Assembly: GCF_030814955.1 (NCBI RefSeq)
Contig: NZ_JAUSWB010000007.1
Coordinates: 186,001 to 250,000 of the forward strand
Source of the DNA: Planomicrobium stackebrandtii
GTDB lineage: Bacteria; Bacillota; Bacilli; Bacillales_A; Planococcaceae
DNA length: 64,000 nucleotides
Direction of reading: 5' to 3'
Shown: positions 18,352-28,645 of the stretch, piece by piece
Numbering within the stretch: the first letter of the stretch is position 1
Layout of the letters: each line of letters begins with the position of its first letter
Translations under genes and position numbers: made by a program
The notes under the pieces: generated by a model
Told to the model about the DNA's origin: nothing
Seen by the model: the letters and a program-made list of their open reading frames with translations, nothing else
Databases searched by the model: none

Positions 18352-19779
18352 ATGGCTCAAAATTATGATGTCGTCATTTTAGGCGGCGGAACAGGCGGTT
18401 ATGTAGCGGCAATCCGCTCTGCACAACTTGGCTTGAAAACGGCAATCGTCGAAAAAGGCGAATTGGGCGGTACTTGCTTGCATAGAGGCTGCATTCCAAG
18501 CAAAGCATTGCTCCGCAGTGCAGAAGTTTATTCAACCACGAAAAATCACGCGGCAGACTTTGGTGTTCAAACTGGTGAAGTTTCCTTGGATTTTGCGCGT
18601 GTCCAACAGCGCAAACAAGGAATCGTCGATCAATTGCACGCTGGTGTTCAAGGACTGATGAAAAAAGGCAAAATTGATGTTTATGAAGGCATCGGCCGGA
18701 TTCTTGGCCCATCAATTTTCTCTCCAAACGCCGGGACCATTTCGGTCGAAATGAAAAATGGTGAAGAAAACGAAATGCTGATCCCAAACAATGTCATTAT
18801 CGCTACCGGGTCACGCCCACGCACTTTGCCTGGTCTGACTATTGATGGAGAATTTGTCATGACTTCAGATGAGGCATTGAAAATGGAAAGCCTGCCCCAA
18901 TCGATCCTGATTGTCGGCGGCGGCGTCATCGGAATCGAATGGGCATCCATGCTCAATGATTTTGGTGTTGATGTGACAGTCATCGAATATGCAGACCGCA
19001 TCATTCCGACAGAAGACAAAGACATCTCGAAAGAAATGCTGAAGCTGCTGAAGAAAAAAGGCATTACTTTTGCCACTGGCGCGAAAGTAATGGCAGATAC
19101 GTTGGAAACAGGCGAGAATGGTGTCACGATCCAAGCGGAAATCAATGGCAAAAACGAAAGTTTTTCTGCAGAGAAAATGCTGGTTTCTGTCGGACGCCAA
19201 GCGAATGTTGAAAACATCGGCATCGAAAACACGGATATCATAGTGGAAAAAGGCTTTGTGCAAGTGAAAAAATCCTTCCAGACAAAAGAGTCCCATATTT
19301 ATGCCATCGGAGATGTAATTGGCGGCCTGCAGTTGGCGCATGTTGCTTCACACGAAGGCATCACGGCTATCGAACACATTAAAGGCAATAATCCGCATGC
19401 CATCAACTATGATTTGGTATCGCGCTGCATTTATTCCAATCCGGAAGCGGCAAGCGTTGGCATCACAGAAGATCAGGCAAAAGAAAAAGGGCACGACGTC
19501 AAAGTCGGCAAGTTCTCTTTTAAAGCCATCGGCAAAGCGCTGGTATACGGTGAATCTGATGGGTTTGTCAAAATTATCGCAGACAAAAAAACAAACGATA
19601 TTCTCGGCGTCCATATGATCGGTCCGCATGTGACGGATATGATTTCCGAAGCTGGCCTGGCAATGGTATTGGACGCAACGCCTTGGGAAATTGCCGAAAC
19701 GATCCATCCGCACCCGACACTTTCAGAAGTTATGGGCGAAGCGGCTTTAGCAGTTGATGGCAAAGCAATTCATAGTTAA
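18352..19779 (+). CDS. lpdV: Dihydrolipoyl dehydrogenase (E3) of the branched-chain keto acid complex
   Basis: 475 residues: FAD motif VILGGGTGGYVAAIRSA, redox disulfide GGTCLHRGCIPSKALL, NAD motif LIVGGGVIGIEWAS, FAD-binding YAIGDVIGG, and catalytic HPHPTLSE. It reoxidises lipoate on BkdB. AAAGGAGG lies before the ATG at 18352. Between buk and this gene a GGGGG/CCCCC hairpin (18304-18318) may stabilise or process the transcript. Confidence 0.95.
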   Translation: MAQNYDVVILGGGTGGYVAAIRSAQLGLKTAIVEKGELGGTCLHRGCIPSKALLRSAEVYSTTKNHAADFGVQTGEVSLDFARVQQRKQGIVDQLHAGVQGLMKKGKIDVYEGIGRILGPSIFSPNAGTISVEMKNGEENEMLIPNNVIIATGSRPRTLPGLTIDGEFVMTSDEALKMESLPQSILIVGGGVIGIEWASMLNDFGVDVTVIEYADRIIPTEDKDISKEMLKLLKKKGITFATGAKVMADTLETGENGVTIQAEINGKNESFSAEKMLVSVGRQANVENIGIENTDIIVEKGFVQVKKSFQTKESHIYAIGDVIGGLQLAHVASHEGITAIEHIKGNNPHAINYDLVSRCIYSNPEAASVGITEDQAKEKGHDVKVGKFSFKAIGKALVYGESDGFVKIIADKKTNDILGVHMIGPHVTDMISEAGLAMVLDATPWEIAETIHPHPTLSEVMGEAALAVDGKAIHS

Positions 19780-19794
19780 GGGAGGAAACAATTA

Positions 19795-20799
19795 ATGGCT
19801 TCTAAACATGAAGAAATTGGATTGACTAATGATGACTTACTGAAAATGTACGAAACAATGTTAATGGCCCGCCGTGTCGATGAACGCATGTGGCTGTTAA
19901 ACCGCGCAGGGAAAATTCCTTTCGTGATTTCATGCCAAGGGCAAGAAGCGGCACAAGTTGGCGCTGCGTTTGCTCTTGATAACACGCAGGATTATATCGC
20001 ACCTTACTACCGTGATATCGGAGTCGTGCTTCACTTTGGCATGACGCCAAAAGACTTGATGTTGTCGGCTTTTGCCAAAGCGGAAGACCCGAACTCGGGC
20101 GGCCGCCAGATGCCAGGGCATTTTGGGCAAAAAAGCAACCGCATCTTGACTGGATCTTCGCCCGTTACGACACAGTTGCCTCATGCTGTGGGCGTCGCGC
20201 TGGCAGGGAAAATGAAGAAAAAAGATTTTATTACGTTTACGACTCTTGGTGAAGGTTCTTCCAACCAAGGCGATTTCCACGAAGGCATGAACTTTGCCGG
20301 CGTCCATAAATTGCCGGTCGTCATCATGGTTGAAAATAATAAGTATGCAATCTCAGTGCCAGTTGAACGCCAATTGGCCAGTAAAAACGTATCAGACCGT
20401 GCAATCGGATACGGTATGCCGGGTGTGACAATTGATGGCAACGATCCGATTGAAGTCTACAAGCATGTCAAACAAGCAGCTGACCGTGCACGCCGCGGTG
20501 AAGGGCCGAGTTTGGTTGAAACCGTTTCTGAACGAATGACCGCCCACTCTTCAGATGATGACCATCGCCAATACCGCTCAGCGGACGAACTGGCTGCGCA
20601 AAAATCGACGGATCCGATTCTGACTTTCGGTGCTTACTTGAAAGAAAATGGCATCTTGAACGATGAACTGGAAAAAGATATTAATGACCGCATCATGGTC
20701 ATCGTCAACGAAGCGACCGATTATGCAGAAAATGCACCATATGCAGAACCTGAACATGCAATGAAATATGTCTATGCCGAAGAAGGAGGAGACGAATAA
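19795..20799 (+). CDS. bkdAA: Branched-chain 2-oxoacid dehydrogenase E1 alpha subunit
   Basis: 334 residues: RRVDERMWLLNRAGKIPFVISCQGQEAAQ is split by the usual E1 alpha start, the ThDP-binding LGEGSSNQGDFHEGMNFA, then EN NKYAISVPVERQ. It decarboxylates branched keto acids with BkdAB. AGGGAGG precedes the ATG. Its stop overlaps the bkdAB start (TAATG). Confidence 0.95.
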   Translation: MASKHEEIGLTNDDLLKMYETMLMARRVDERMWLLNRAGKIPFVISCQGQEAAQVGAAFALDNTQDYIAPYYRDIGVVLHFGMTPKDLMLSAFAKAEDPNSGGRQMPGHFGQKSNRILTGSSPVTTQLPHAVGVALAGKMKKKDFITFTTLGEGSSNQGDFHEGMNFAGVHKLPVVIMVENNKYAISVPVERQLASKNVSDRAIGYGMPGVTIDGNDPIEVYKHVKQAADRARRGEGPSLVETVSERMTAHSSDDDHRQYRSADELAAQKSTDPILTFGAYLKENGILNDELEKDINDRIMVIVNEATDYAENAPYAEPEHAMKYVYAEEGGDE

Positions 20800-21782
20800 T
20801 GGCCATTATGTCTTATATTGATGCCATCACGCTTGCCATGAAGGAAGAAATGGAACGTGACGAAAACGTCTTTGTTCTCGGAGAAGATGTCGGCAAAAAA
20901 GGCGGCGTTTTTAAAGCGACACAAGGTCTTTACGATCAATTTGGTGAAGATCGCGTCCTGGACACGCCTCTTGCAGAATCGGCAATTGCCGGAGTCGGGA
21001 TTGGTGCAGCGATGTACGGGTTGCGCCCAATTGCAGAAATGCAGTTTGCGGATTTCATTATGCCAGCCGTCAACCAAATCATTTCAGAAGCATCCCGTAT
21101 CCGATACCGTTCAAATAACGATTGGTCATGTCCGATCGTATTTCGCGCACCTTTTGGCGGCGGCGTCCACGGCGCTCTTTATCACTCGCAGTCTGTGGAA
21201 GCGATTTTCGCAAACCAGCCTGGCTTGAAAATTGTCATCCCGTCAACGCCATATGATGCAAAAGGCCTCTTGAAGGCTGCAATCCGCGATGAAGATCCGG
21301 TAATGTTCTTTGAACACAAACGCGCTTACCGCTTGATTAAAGGCGAAGTGCCAGAAGAAGATTACACAATCGAAATCGGCAAAGCGGACGTTAAACGAGA
21401 AGGCGAAGACATCACTGTCATCACCTATGGTTTAGCGGTCCACTTTGCATTGCAGGCTGCAGAACGCCTGGCGGAAGATGGAATCTCTGCGCACATCCTT
21501 GATTTGCGTACAATTTATCCATTGGACAAAGAAGGCATCATTGAAGCAGCCAAGAAAACCGGCAAAGTGCTGCTGGTCACTGAAGACAATAAAGAAGGAA
21601 GCATCATCGGAGAAGTGGCAGCAATCATCGCTGAAAACTGCCTGTTCGACTTGGATGCCCCGATCAAACGTCTCGCTGGACCCGATATCCCGGCAATGGC
21701 CTACGCACCGACCATGGAGAAATTCTTCATGATCAACCCGGACAAAGTAGAAAAAGCAATGAGAGAGTTAGCAGAGTTTTAA
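20799..21782 (+). CDS. bkdAB: Branched-chain 2-oxoacid dehydrogenase E1 beta subunit
   Basis: 327 residues: FVLGEDVGKKGGVFKATQGL, TPLAESAIAGVGIGAAM, EMQFADFIMPAVNQI, and the C-terminal transketolase domain. It pairs with BkdAA. AAGGAGG lies inside the end of bkdAA. Immediately after its stop a tandem array of structured repeats separates it from bkdB. Confidence 0.95.
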   Translation: MAIMSYIDAITLAMKEEMERDENVFVLGEDVGKKGGVFKATQGLYDQFGEDRVLDTPLAESAIAGVGIGAAMYGLRPIAEMQFADFIMPAVNQIISEASRIRYRSNNDWSCPIVFRAPFGGGVHGALYHSQSVEAIFANQPGLKIVIPSTPYDAKGLLKAAIRDEDPVMFFEHKRAYRLIKGEVPEEDYTIEIGKADVKREGEDITVITYGLAVHFALQAAERLAEDGISAHILDLRTIYPLDKEGIIEAAKKTGKVLLVTEDNKEGSIIGEVAAIIAENCLFDLDAPIKRLAGPDIPAMAYAPTMEKFFMINPDKVEKAMRELAEF

Positions 21783-21785
21783 AAA

Positions 21786-21906
21786 GGAAAAGCGTAAGCG
21801 CCCATGTAGATTCGACGGGCATAAGACAGACCAGCAGTGTGGCGCACTTTGCCACACAGCTGGGTTGGCTTATGACCCTAGAATCTGGGCGCTGGAGCTA
21901 GACAAT
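21786..21906. repeat. Structured intergenic repeat, copy 1
   Basis: An imperfect palindrome of about 120 bases that begins GGAAAAGCGTAAGCGCCC and ends GGGCGCTGGAGCTAGACA. Nested stems: GCGCCC/GGGCGC outside, CATAAG/CTTATG inside, CCAGC/GCTGG, and GTGGC/GCCAC around the apical loop. First of three tandem copies plus one half copy between bkdAB and bkdB. I see no protein coding in it. Confidence 0.8.
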
Positions 21907-21909
21907 ATA

Positions 21910-22030
21910 GAAAAGCGTAAGCAGCCGTTTAGCCCCGACAAGCGCTGGAGGTTTTGCCAGTAATGGCGTTCTTGAGCCATTACTGGCAAGACTGAAGCGA
22001 CTCGAGGGGCTGGCTGCTGAAGCTGGACAG
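21910..22030. repeat. Structured intergenic repeat, copy 2 (variant core)
   Basis: It has the same ends as the other copies (GAAAAGCGTAAGC and GCTGGACA) but the outer stem is GCAGCC/GGCTGC and AGCCCC/GGGGCT, and the core is a 13-bp perfect hairpin TGCCAGTAATGGC/GCCATTACTGGCA (21955-21987). It thus belongs to a second subfamily. Confidence 0.75.
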
Positions 22031-22034
22031 AAAA

Positions 22035-22154
22035 GGAAAGCGTAAGTGCCTGTTCAGCTCTGACAGGCATAAGGCAGACCGGCAGTGTGGCGTTCTTTGC
22101 CACACAATCGGGTTGACTTATGACCCGAAGAGCTAGGCACAGAAGTCTGGATAG
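22035..22154. repeat. Structured intergenic repeat, copy 3
   Basis: Same fold as copy 1 with an outer stem GTGCCT/AGGCAC in place of GCGCCC/GGGCGC, followed by AGCTCT/AGAGCT, CATAAG/CTTATG and GTGGC/GCCAC. Both arms changed together relative to copy 1. Confidence 0.8.
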
Positions 22155-22157
22155 TGA

Positions 22158-22195
22158 GAAAAGCGCAAGCGCCTGGTCAGCTCTGACAGGCATAG
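22158..22195. repeat. Structured intergenic repeat, copy 4 (5' half only)
   Basis: GAAAAGCGCAAGCGCCTG followed by CAGCTCTGACAGGCATAG, matching only the left arm of copies 1 and 3. It ends at the GGCATA position, shortly before the bkdB ribosome binding site. Confidence 0.7.
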
Positions 22196-22237
22196 GAATC
22201 AATCAACGCGACACCATCAAGTAAAGGAGGAACTCCC

Positions 22238-23572
22238 TTGGCTATAGAAAACATTAAAATGCCTCAGCTGGGTGAAAGTGTTACCGAAGGAACCATTGAA
22301 AAATGGCTCGTCCAGCCCGGCGACCATGTAAATAAATACGATCCGCTTGCAGAAGTCAATACAGACAAAGTGACTGCGGAAGTCCCTTCATCGTTCACAG
22401 GAACAGTTAAAGAATTGATTGCTTCTGAAGGTGAAACTTTGGCGGTCGGAGAAGTTGTCTGCACGATCGAAACAGAAGGCGGCGACGCTGCACCGGTAGA
22501 AGAAGCAAAACCTGTTAGCGGAGACAAAGCAACAGAAATGCCGGCAGCAGGATCTAAGCCGACCAGCAAACTCGAAGGGACGGAAGGATCATCCCAGCCT
22601 GTTAAGCCGTCCGGATCGAAAGGGCGCTATTCGCCTGCGGTACTCCGCTTGGCTCAGGATAACGACATCGACCTGGCTCAAGTTGAAGGCTCAGGAAATG
22701 AAGGGCGCATCACCCGCAAAGATTTGATGAAGCTGATTGACAGCGGCAATATTCCGAAAGCAGGAGATGCCAAAACTGCTCCCGCTCCACAGCAGGAACA
22801 GCCGGCACCGCAAGCAGCACCTGCACAAGAAGCTCCGAAAGCTGCTGCAGCACCGATCCAAAGTGCACCTGGAGATATTGAAATTCCAATCACGGGTGTC
22901 CGCAAAGCGATTGCGGCGAATATGCTGAAGAGCAAACACGAAGCACCGCATGCATGGATGATGATCGAAGTGGACGTGACCAACCTTGTTCAATACCGTG
23001 ATTCCATCAAAGGCGAATTCAAGAAAAAAGAAGGTTTCAATATTACGTATTTTGCTTTCTTCGTTAAAGCCGTTTCACAGGCTTTAAAAGAATTCCCGAT
23101 GATGAACTCGATGTGGGCTGGAGACAAGATCATCCAGAAAAAAGATATCAACATTTCCATCGCCGTTGCTTCAGACAGCGCCTTGTTTGTACCGGTCATC
23201 AAAAATTCTGATGAAAAGTCGGTTAAAGGCATCGGTAAAGAAGTAAATGAACTGGCGCTTAAAGCCCGTTCAGGCAAATTGAAATCTGCAGATATGCAAG
23301 GCGGAACGTTTACGGTCAACAATACCGGATCGTTCGGATCTGTTCAGTCGATGGGCATCATCAACCATCCACAGGCAGCGATTATGCAAGTAGAGTCGAT
23401 CGTCAAACGTCCAGTCATCATGGATAACGGGATGATTGCTGCACGTGACATGGTCAATCTTTGCCTATCGCTCGATCATCGTGTGCTTGATGGCCTTGTC
23501 TGCGGACAATTCCTGGCTCGCGTCAAAGAAATACTTGAAAACATGTCAAAAGAAAATACATCTGTTTATTAA
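22238..23572 (+). CDS. bkdB: Branched-chain 2-oxoacid dehydrogenase E2 (dihydrolipoyl acyltransferase)
   Basis: 444 residues. N-terminal lipoyl domain with the lipoylated Lys in NTDKVTAEVPS, a peripheral-subunit-binding domain (YSPAVLRLAQDNDIDLAQV), an Ala/Pro-rich linker, and the catalytic core ending in the active-site DHRVLDG. TTG start with AAAGGAGG seven bases before. It is separated from bkdAB by about 455 bases of repeats, unlike the tight spacing in Bacillus. Confidence 0.95.
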   Translation: MAIENIKMPQLGESVTEGTIEKWLVQPGDHVNKYDPLAEVNTDKVTAEVPSSFTGTVKELIASEGETLAVGEVVCTIETEGGDAAPVEEAKPVSGDKATEMPAAGSKPTSKLEGTEGSSQPVKPSGSKGRYSPAVLRLAQDNDIDLAQVEGSGNEGRITRKDLMKLIDSGNIPKAGDAKTAPAPQQEQPAPQAAPAQEAPKAAAAPIQSAPGDIEIPITGVRKAIAANMLKSKHEAPHAWMMIEVDVTNLVQYRDSIKGEFKKKEGFNITYFAFFVKAVSQALKEFPMMNSMWAGDKIIQKKDINISIAVASDSALFVPVIKNSDEKSVKGIGKEVNELALKARSGKLKSADMQGGTFTVNNTGSFGSVQSMGIINHPQAAIMQVESIVKRPVIMDNGMIAARDMVNLCLSLDHRVLDGLVCGQFLARVKEILENMSKENTSVY

Positions 23573-23609
23573 GAAAAGCTGGAGTCTCAGGACTCCAAGC
23601 TTTTTTTTC
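23573..23609 (+). terminator. Rho-independent terminator of the bkd operon
   Basis: AAGCTGGAGTC and GACTCCAAGCTT form a stem around TCAG and run into eight Ts, directly after the bkdB stop. Confidence 0.85.
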
Positions 23610-23638
23610 TTTAATGTCAGCGTCCAGTCGGGTAAAAT
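23610..23638 (+). promoter_or_regulatory. Possible sigma-A promoter for mutA
   Basis: TTTAAT (23610-23615), 17 bases, TAAAAT (23633-23638), about 32 bases before the mutA start. The -35 match is weak. Confidence 0.4.
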
Positions 23639-23669
23639 GAAGACAGATAGCCTTTGAGGAGGGAATAGT

Positions 23670-25364
23670 TTGACAATCGATTCGATGAAAAAAACAAAAT
23701 TTCCAGCGCGTACATACAGTGAGTGGCAGCAGGCAGCCGAAAAAGCGATTAAAGGCAAGCCTTTCGAAGAAACTTTGAAAACGCCTACAATTGAAGATGT
23801 AAAACTTGAACCTTTATATACAAAAAATATGCTTGATCAATTGGAGAGCTATATTCCGGAGCAAGTAGCCGCGATTCAGCATGGCAAGCATCAGCCAAGC
23901 TGGCTTGTTTCGCAGGAAGTGATGGCGGATTCCGCCCAGGAATATTTAGCGTTGATGCAAGACGACCTTCTCCGGGGGAATGAAACCGTAGTCTATACGG
24001 GCTTCCGTAAATTTGAGTGGACAGACGAACAATTAACTGAACTGGCGGAACTGATTGTCAAATACCCGCTTTACTTTAAATTGGTTGGCGAAGACCGAGA
24101 TATCCTGCGGGTATTTGATTTTGTAGCTACCGAAAAGCTCGACCACGTGCAGGGAGTCATTTTTTCGGAAGAAGGGATCCGCGCACCGAAACAGGTTCGT
24201 ACCCAGCTGGTCGATACCATTCCTATTCACCACGCAGGCGGAACAGCCGTCCATGAATTGGGAGTCGCTCTCAGCATCCTGTCAGAACGGATGGGGAATG
24301 AAGACTTTTTGGAAACCGCTGATAACACTTGGATCCGCTTTGCGGTCGATACCCAGTTTTTCCAGGAAATCGCCAAGCTGCGTGCATTCCGCGTATTGTG
24401 GCACGCTTTCAGCTCTGCCTATGAAGAAGAAGCGCCAACGATTCCACTCTTTACAGAGACATCTGTCCGCTCCTATTCAAAGCTGGATCCATATGTAAAC
24501 CTGCTGCGTGCAGGAAATTCCACATTTGCTGCAGTTCTCGGGGGCACTGATGCGCACACCGTTCACCCGCATGACTTTTTGACTGAACCAGACCTGTCGA
24601 GCCGGCGCATTGCCCGCAACGTTCAGCTGGTCATCAAGGAAGAGGCGCATGTGTCGCATGTGGTCGATCCTGCAGCAGGCTCCTATTTTATTGAAACTTT
24701 AACAAAAGAGTATGTAGATGCGGCATGGAGCTATTTCCTTGAGATCGAAGAAGCGGGAGGCTACTCCGAAGTCATCAAATCAGGATGGCTGACAGATGAT
24801 ATTCAGGCAAAATGGATCGAGCGCGAAAAAAATGTGGCGACGCGTAGACAATCGCTGATCGGGACCAACATTTATGCCAATCCGCAAGAGCCGGTCAAAG
24901 ACGCGAAAATCGACGATGGCCACTTGGAATATATGACCGCAAAACGCTTGGCGACACCTTTTGAAAATCTTCGTGCGCAAAGCAGAGTGACGGGTTTGAA
25001 AACCGCCATCGTTTTAGTGGAACCGTTGAAGATCAGTAAAGCACAAGTAGATTTTGTTTCTGGGTTTTTGGCGGTTGGCGGAATTGAACCGCTGCTTAGT
25101 CCATATCTGGCAACAGCGGAAGAAATCAACCAATTCTTAGCAAGCGAAAGCATTGATTATGCGGTGCTTTGCGGTTCAAAAGATGCAGTTGCAGGCGTGG
25201 TTCAAGGATTGGATACGCAGGCAAGCATCGATCTTGCAGGCAAGTACCCGAAAGATCAACTGGCGGAATGGACCAATTACGGCATCAAGGACACCCTGTA
25301 TTCCGGCAAGCATATCACTGCAAAGCTGGAGAAAATTCTCGCACTCGGAAAGGAGGCGCTATAA
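23670..25364 (+). CDS. mutA: Methylmalonyl-CoA mutase small (beta) subunit
   Basis: 564 residues related to MutB along its TIM-barrel part ([57 protein letters not shown]). The C-terminal B12-like domain lacks the DxHxxG cobalt-binding motif, as expected for the non-catalytic subunit of the heterodimer. TTG start with GAGGAGGG upstream. mutB starts one base after its stop codon. Confidence 0.92.
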   Translation: MTIDSMKKTKFPARTYSEWQQAAEKAIKGKPFEETLKTPTIEDVKLEPLYTKNMLDQLESYIPEQVAAIQHGKHQPSWLVSQEVMADSAQEYLALMQDDLLRGNETVVYTGFRKFEWTDEQLTELAELIVKYPLYFKLVGEDRDILRVFDFVATEKLDHVQGVIFSEEGIRAPKQVRTQLVDTIPIHHAGGTAVHELGVALSILSERMGNEDFLETADNTWIRFAVDTQFFQEIAKLRAFRVLWHAFSSAYEEEAPTIPLFTETSVRSYSKLDPYVNLLRAGNSTFAAVLGGTDAHTVHPHDFLTEPDLSSRRIARNVQLVIKEEAHVSHVVDPAAGSYFIETLTKEYVDAAWSYFLEIEEAGGYSEVIKSGWLTDDIQAKWIEREKNVATRRQSLIGTNIYANPQEPVKDAKIDDGHLEYMTAKRLATPFENLRAQSRVTGLKTAIVLVEPLKISKAQVDFVSGFLAVGGIEPLLSPYLATAEEINQFLASESIDYAVLCGSKDAVAGVVQGLDTQASIDLAGKYPKDQLAEWTNYGIKDTLYSGKHITAKLEKILALGKEAL

Positions 25365-25365
25365 G

Positions 25366-27513
25366 ATGGGCAAACCTGATTTTTCCAAAGTAAAGCTCGA
25401 TCAATTGTCTGTTGGTTCCCATCAGGTTCAGCAGCAAAGCGCCTTTACCACAAATGAAGGCATCGATATCAAACCGGTCTATACACAGCAGGACATTGAA
25501 TTTCTGGAAGAAAGCATGCCTGGATTTGCGCCAAATGTCCGCGGGCCCTATCCGACCATGTACGTTTCGCGTCCTTGGACCGTACGCCAGTATGCTGGAT
25601 TCTCGACTGCGGAAGAAAGCAATGCCTTTTACCGGCGCAATTTGGCGATGGGGCAAAAAGGCTTGTCCGTCGCCTTTGACCTGGCGACACACCGCGGCTA
25701 CGATTCGGATCACGAGCGTGTGGTCGGGGATGTAGGGAAAGCGGGCGTCGCCATTGACAGCGTGGAAGACATGAAGATCTTGTTTGACGGCATTCCGCTG
25801 GATCAAATGTCCGTATCGATGACCATGAACGGTGCGGTCGTACCAATTATGGCATTCTTTATAGTAGCGGCAGAAGAACAGGGTGTATCACCTGACCAAC
25901 TGGCTGGAACGATTCAAAATGACATTTTAAAAGAATACATGGTCCGCAATACGTATATTTATCCACCTGCGATGTCCATGCAGATCATTGCGGATATCTT
26001 TAAATACACATCCCTTCATATGCCGAAGTTCAATTCGATTTCGATTTCGGGCTATCATATTCAGGAAGCTGGAGCTACGGCGGATCTTGAGTTGGCGTAT
26101 ACGCTGGCAGATGGACTGGAGTACGTTCGCACAGGACTCGCCGCGGGCATTGATATCGATCATTTTGCCCCTCGTCTGTCCTTTTTCTGGGGCATTGGCA
26201 TGAACTACTTTATGGAAGTGGCAAAAATGCGTGCCGGACGAGAAATTTGGGCGAAAATGATGAAAAGTTTCGATCCGAAAAATGACAAAGCTCTGGCGCT
26301 GCGGACCCATTCCCAAACATCCGGCTGGAGTTTGACCGAACAGGATCCATTCAATAACGTCACCCGTACGTTGATTGAAGCGAATGCGGCAGCCATGGGG
26401 CATACCCAATCACTGCATACCAACGCACTCGACGAAGCGATTGCCCTGCCGACTGATTTTTCGGCAAGGATTGCACGCAATACGCAATTATTCCTGCAGG
26501 AAGAAACGATGATGACCAATGTGATCGATCCATGGGGCGGCTCGTATTATGTGGAATCACTGACCAAGGAATTGATGGAAAAAGCATGGGATTTGATTGA
26601 GGAAGTCGAAGAACTTGGAGGCATGGCAAAAGCCATTGAAACCGGCCTGCCAAAAATGCGCATCGAGGAAGCCGCAGCGAAAAAACAGGCTCAAATCGAT
26701 TCCAATGAAGAAGTGATCATTGGGGTCAATCGCTACCGCCTTGATCAGGAAGATCCGATTGATATCTTGAATATAGATAATACGATGGTCCGAAAAACAC
26801 AGATCGAACGGCTGGATCGCATGAAAGAAGAACGCGACAGCGAAAAAGTGGCGGCGGCCCTGGAGGCATTGGCAGAAGCGGCGAAAACTGGCGAAGCCAA
26901 TATTTTGGCCTGTGCGATTGAAGCAGCACGGCACCGGGCATCGCTTGGTGAAATTTCTGACGCAATCGAACGGGTATCCGGAAGGCATAAGGCGGTGATT
27001 CGTTCAGTGAGTGGAGTGTATAGTTCAAACTTCTCAAACCAACAGGAAATGGAAATCGTTAAAGAGATGACGGAAGACTTTATTGAAAACGAAGGACGCC
27101 GTCCGCGTATTCTTATCGCAAAAATGGGACAGGATGGGCATGACCGTGGAGCGAAAGTGATTGCTACGGCATTTGCCGATTTGGGCTTTGATGTCGATAT
27201 CGGTCCATTATTCCAAACACCGGCAGAAACAGCTCAGCAGGCAGCAGAAAATGATGTCCATGTAATCGGCGTCAGTTCCCTGGCAGCGGGTCATATGACA
27301 TTGGTGCCAGACCTTAAGGCAGAACTTGCGAAAATCGGCCGTGAGGATATTCTTATCGTGGTCGGCGGCGTGATTCCGGCACAGGATTATGAATTCCTGC
27401 GCAACAATGGAGCCAGTGCGATTTTTGGTCCCGGTACTGTCATTCCGGTAGCGGCACAAAAAGTCATTGAAGAGATCTATGTGCGCCTCGGTTACGAGGA
27501 AGTGGCAGACTGA
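25366..27513 (+). CDS. mutB: Methylmalonyl-CoA mutase large (alpha) subunit
   Basis: 715 residues. TIM-barrel substrate domain ([45 protein letters not shown]) and C-terminal cobalamin domain with the DxHxxG motif in [20 protein letters not shown]. It converts methylmalonyl-CoA to succinyl-CoA using adenosylcobalamin. The ATG at 25366 is preceded by AAAGGAGG; the frame is open further upstream, but that part overlaps mutA and is a shadow. Its stop overlaps the meaB start (TGATG). Confidence 0.95.
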   Translation: MGKPDFSKVKLDQLSVGSHQVQQQSAFTTNEGIDIKPVYTQQDIEFLEESMPGFAPNVRGPYPTMYVSRPWTVRQYAGFSTAEESNAFYRRNLAMGQKGLSVAFDLATHRGYDSDHERVVGDVGKAGVAIDSVEDMKILFDGIPLDQMSVSMTMNGAVVPIMAFFIVAAEEQGVSPDQLAGTIQNDILKEYMVRNTYIYPPAMSMQIIADIFKYTSLHMPKFNSISISGYHIQEAGATADLELAYTLADGLEYVRTGLAAGIDIDHFAPRLSFFWGIGMNYFMEVAKMRAGREIWAKMMKSFDPKNDKALALRTHSQTSGWSLTEQDPFNNVTRTLIEANAAAMGHTQSLHTNALDEAIALPTDFSARIARNTQLFLQEETMMTNVIDPWGGSYYVESLTKELMEKAWDLIEEVEELGGMAKAIETGLPKMRIEEAAAKKQAQIDSNEEVIIGVNRYRLDQEDPIDILNIDNTMVRKTQIERLDRMKEERDSEKVAAALEALAEAAKTGEANILACAIEAARHRASLGEISDAIERVSGRHKAVIRSVSGVYSSNFSNQQEMEIVKEMTEDFIENEGRRPRILIAKMGQDGHDRGAKVIATAFADLGFDVDIGPLFQTPAETAQQAAENDVHVIGVSSLAAGHMTLVPDLKAELAKIGREDILIVVGGVIPAQDYEFLRNNGASAIFGPGTVIPVAAQKVIEEIYVRLGYEEVAD

Positions 27514-28580
27514 TGAGCCGCGAAAAAAATTCCCGGCGCGTCATGGACGGTGTTCATGAAACCCATGATGGCATGAAGGCCTTGCCACGGAAAAAGTTCA
27601 AGAAACCGGAAGCTGAGACTTTGGATATCGAGACAATCGCAGAAGGTGTGCGGAGCGGATCACGCCTGTATTTGGGGAAAGCAATCACCTTGCTTGAAAG
27701 CTCAAATCCGGGTCATAAACAGAATGGCCAGCAATTGCTGAACCAATTGCTGCCTTTTACCGGCAACAGTATCCGAATCGGCATTACCGGTGTACCTGGT
27801 GCGGGCAAAAGCACCTTTATTGAAACCTTCGGCGAGATGTTGACGGGACTTGGGCACCGGGTGGCTGTTCTGGCAATCGATCCGAGTTCGTCGCTGACCG
27901 GCGGCAGCATTCTCGGCGACAAAACTCGCATGGAACAGCTGGCACGCAATCCGAGAGCTTTTATTCGACCTTCACCAACAGCCGGAACGCTCGGAGGTGT
28001 CCATAAAAAGACGCGCGAAACGATGCTGCTGTGTGAAGCGGCGGGATATGATGTAATCTTGGTGGAGACGGTCGGTGTTGGCCAAAGCGAGACGCTTGTG
28101 CGGGGCATGGTGGACATGTTCCTGCTGCTGGTTTTGACAGGTGCCGGAGATGAACTTCAAGGCATGAAAAAAGGAATATTGGAGCTGGCGGATGCCATCG
28201 TTGTCCACAAAGCCGATGGAGACAATGCACGGCTGGCGAAAAAGACGGTGGCGGAATACAAGCAGATGCTGCATTTTCTGCAGCCGGCATCTGAAGGCTG
28301 GACAACCCGGCCGCTTGCCGCTTCGTCCCTTGAAAATTCAGGGATTCCCGATGTCTGGGAAATGGTGCAGGAATTCGAAACAACGGTGAAAAGCAGCGGC
28401 TATTGGAAAAAACGCCGACAGAAACAGACTCAGGACTGGTTCCGTTCGATGATCACAGACGAGCTGCACAGCCGCTTTTTTGATGATCCCGAGCGCCGGC
28501 AATTGGTCAAGAGTCTAGAAAAACAGGTGCTGGATGATAGATTGACTGTGGCACAAGCAATCGCGCGCCTTTTTGAGTAA
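27513..28580 (+). CDS. meaB: MeaB/ArgK family P-loop GTPase, methylmalonyl-CoA mutase chaperone
   Basis: 355 residues of the MeaB/ArgK G3E GTPase family: Walker A GITGVPGAGKSTFIE, the base-binding region VVHKADGDN, switch segment VETVGVGQSE. MeaB protects the mutase from inactivation and gates loading of adenosylcobalamin. The one-base overlap with mutB fits that role. Family length is normal. Confidence 0.93.
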   Translation: MSREKNSRRVMDGVHETHDGMKALPRKKFKKPEAETLDIETIAEGVRSGSRLYLGKAITLLESSNPGHKQNGQQLLNQLLPFTGNSIRIGITGVPGAGKSTFIETFGEMLTGLGHRVAVLAIDPSSSLTGGSILGDKTRMEQLARNPRAFIRPSPTAGTLGGVHKKTRETMLLCEAAGYDVILVETVGVGQSETLVRGMVDMFLLLVLTGAGDELQGMKKGILELADAIVVHKADGDNARLAKKTVAEYKQMLHFLQPASEGWTTRPLAASSLENSGIPDVWEMVQEFETTVKSSGYWKKRRQKQTQDWFRSMITDELHSRFFDDPERRQLVKSLEKQVLDDRLTVAQAIARLFE

Positions 28581-28586
28581 GCTTTT

Positions 28587-28615
28587 TTGCAAGTCGGTTG
28601 AACACCTGCTATGAT
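28587..28615 (+). promoter_or_regulatory. Sigma-A promoter for the bacilliredoxin gene
   Basis: TTGCAA (28587-28592), 17 bases, TATGAT (28610-28615), start of transcription expected about 24 bases before the ATG. Confidence 0.65.
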
Positions 28616-28645
28616 TAGAGAAGCAATTATAAGGAGTGATATTTG

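Noticed and set aside
25153..25365. An upstream extension of mutB by 71 residues
   Set aside because: It overlaps mutA in another frame, has no ribosome site and no family sequence; AAAGGAGG marks the ATG at 25366.
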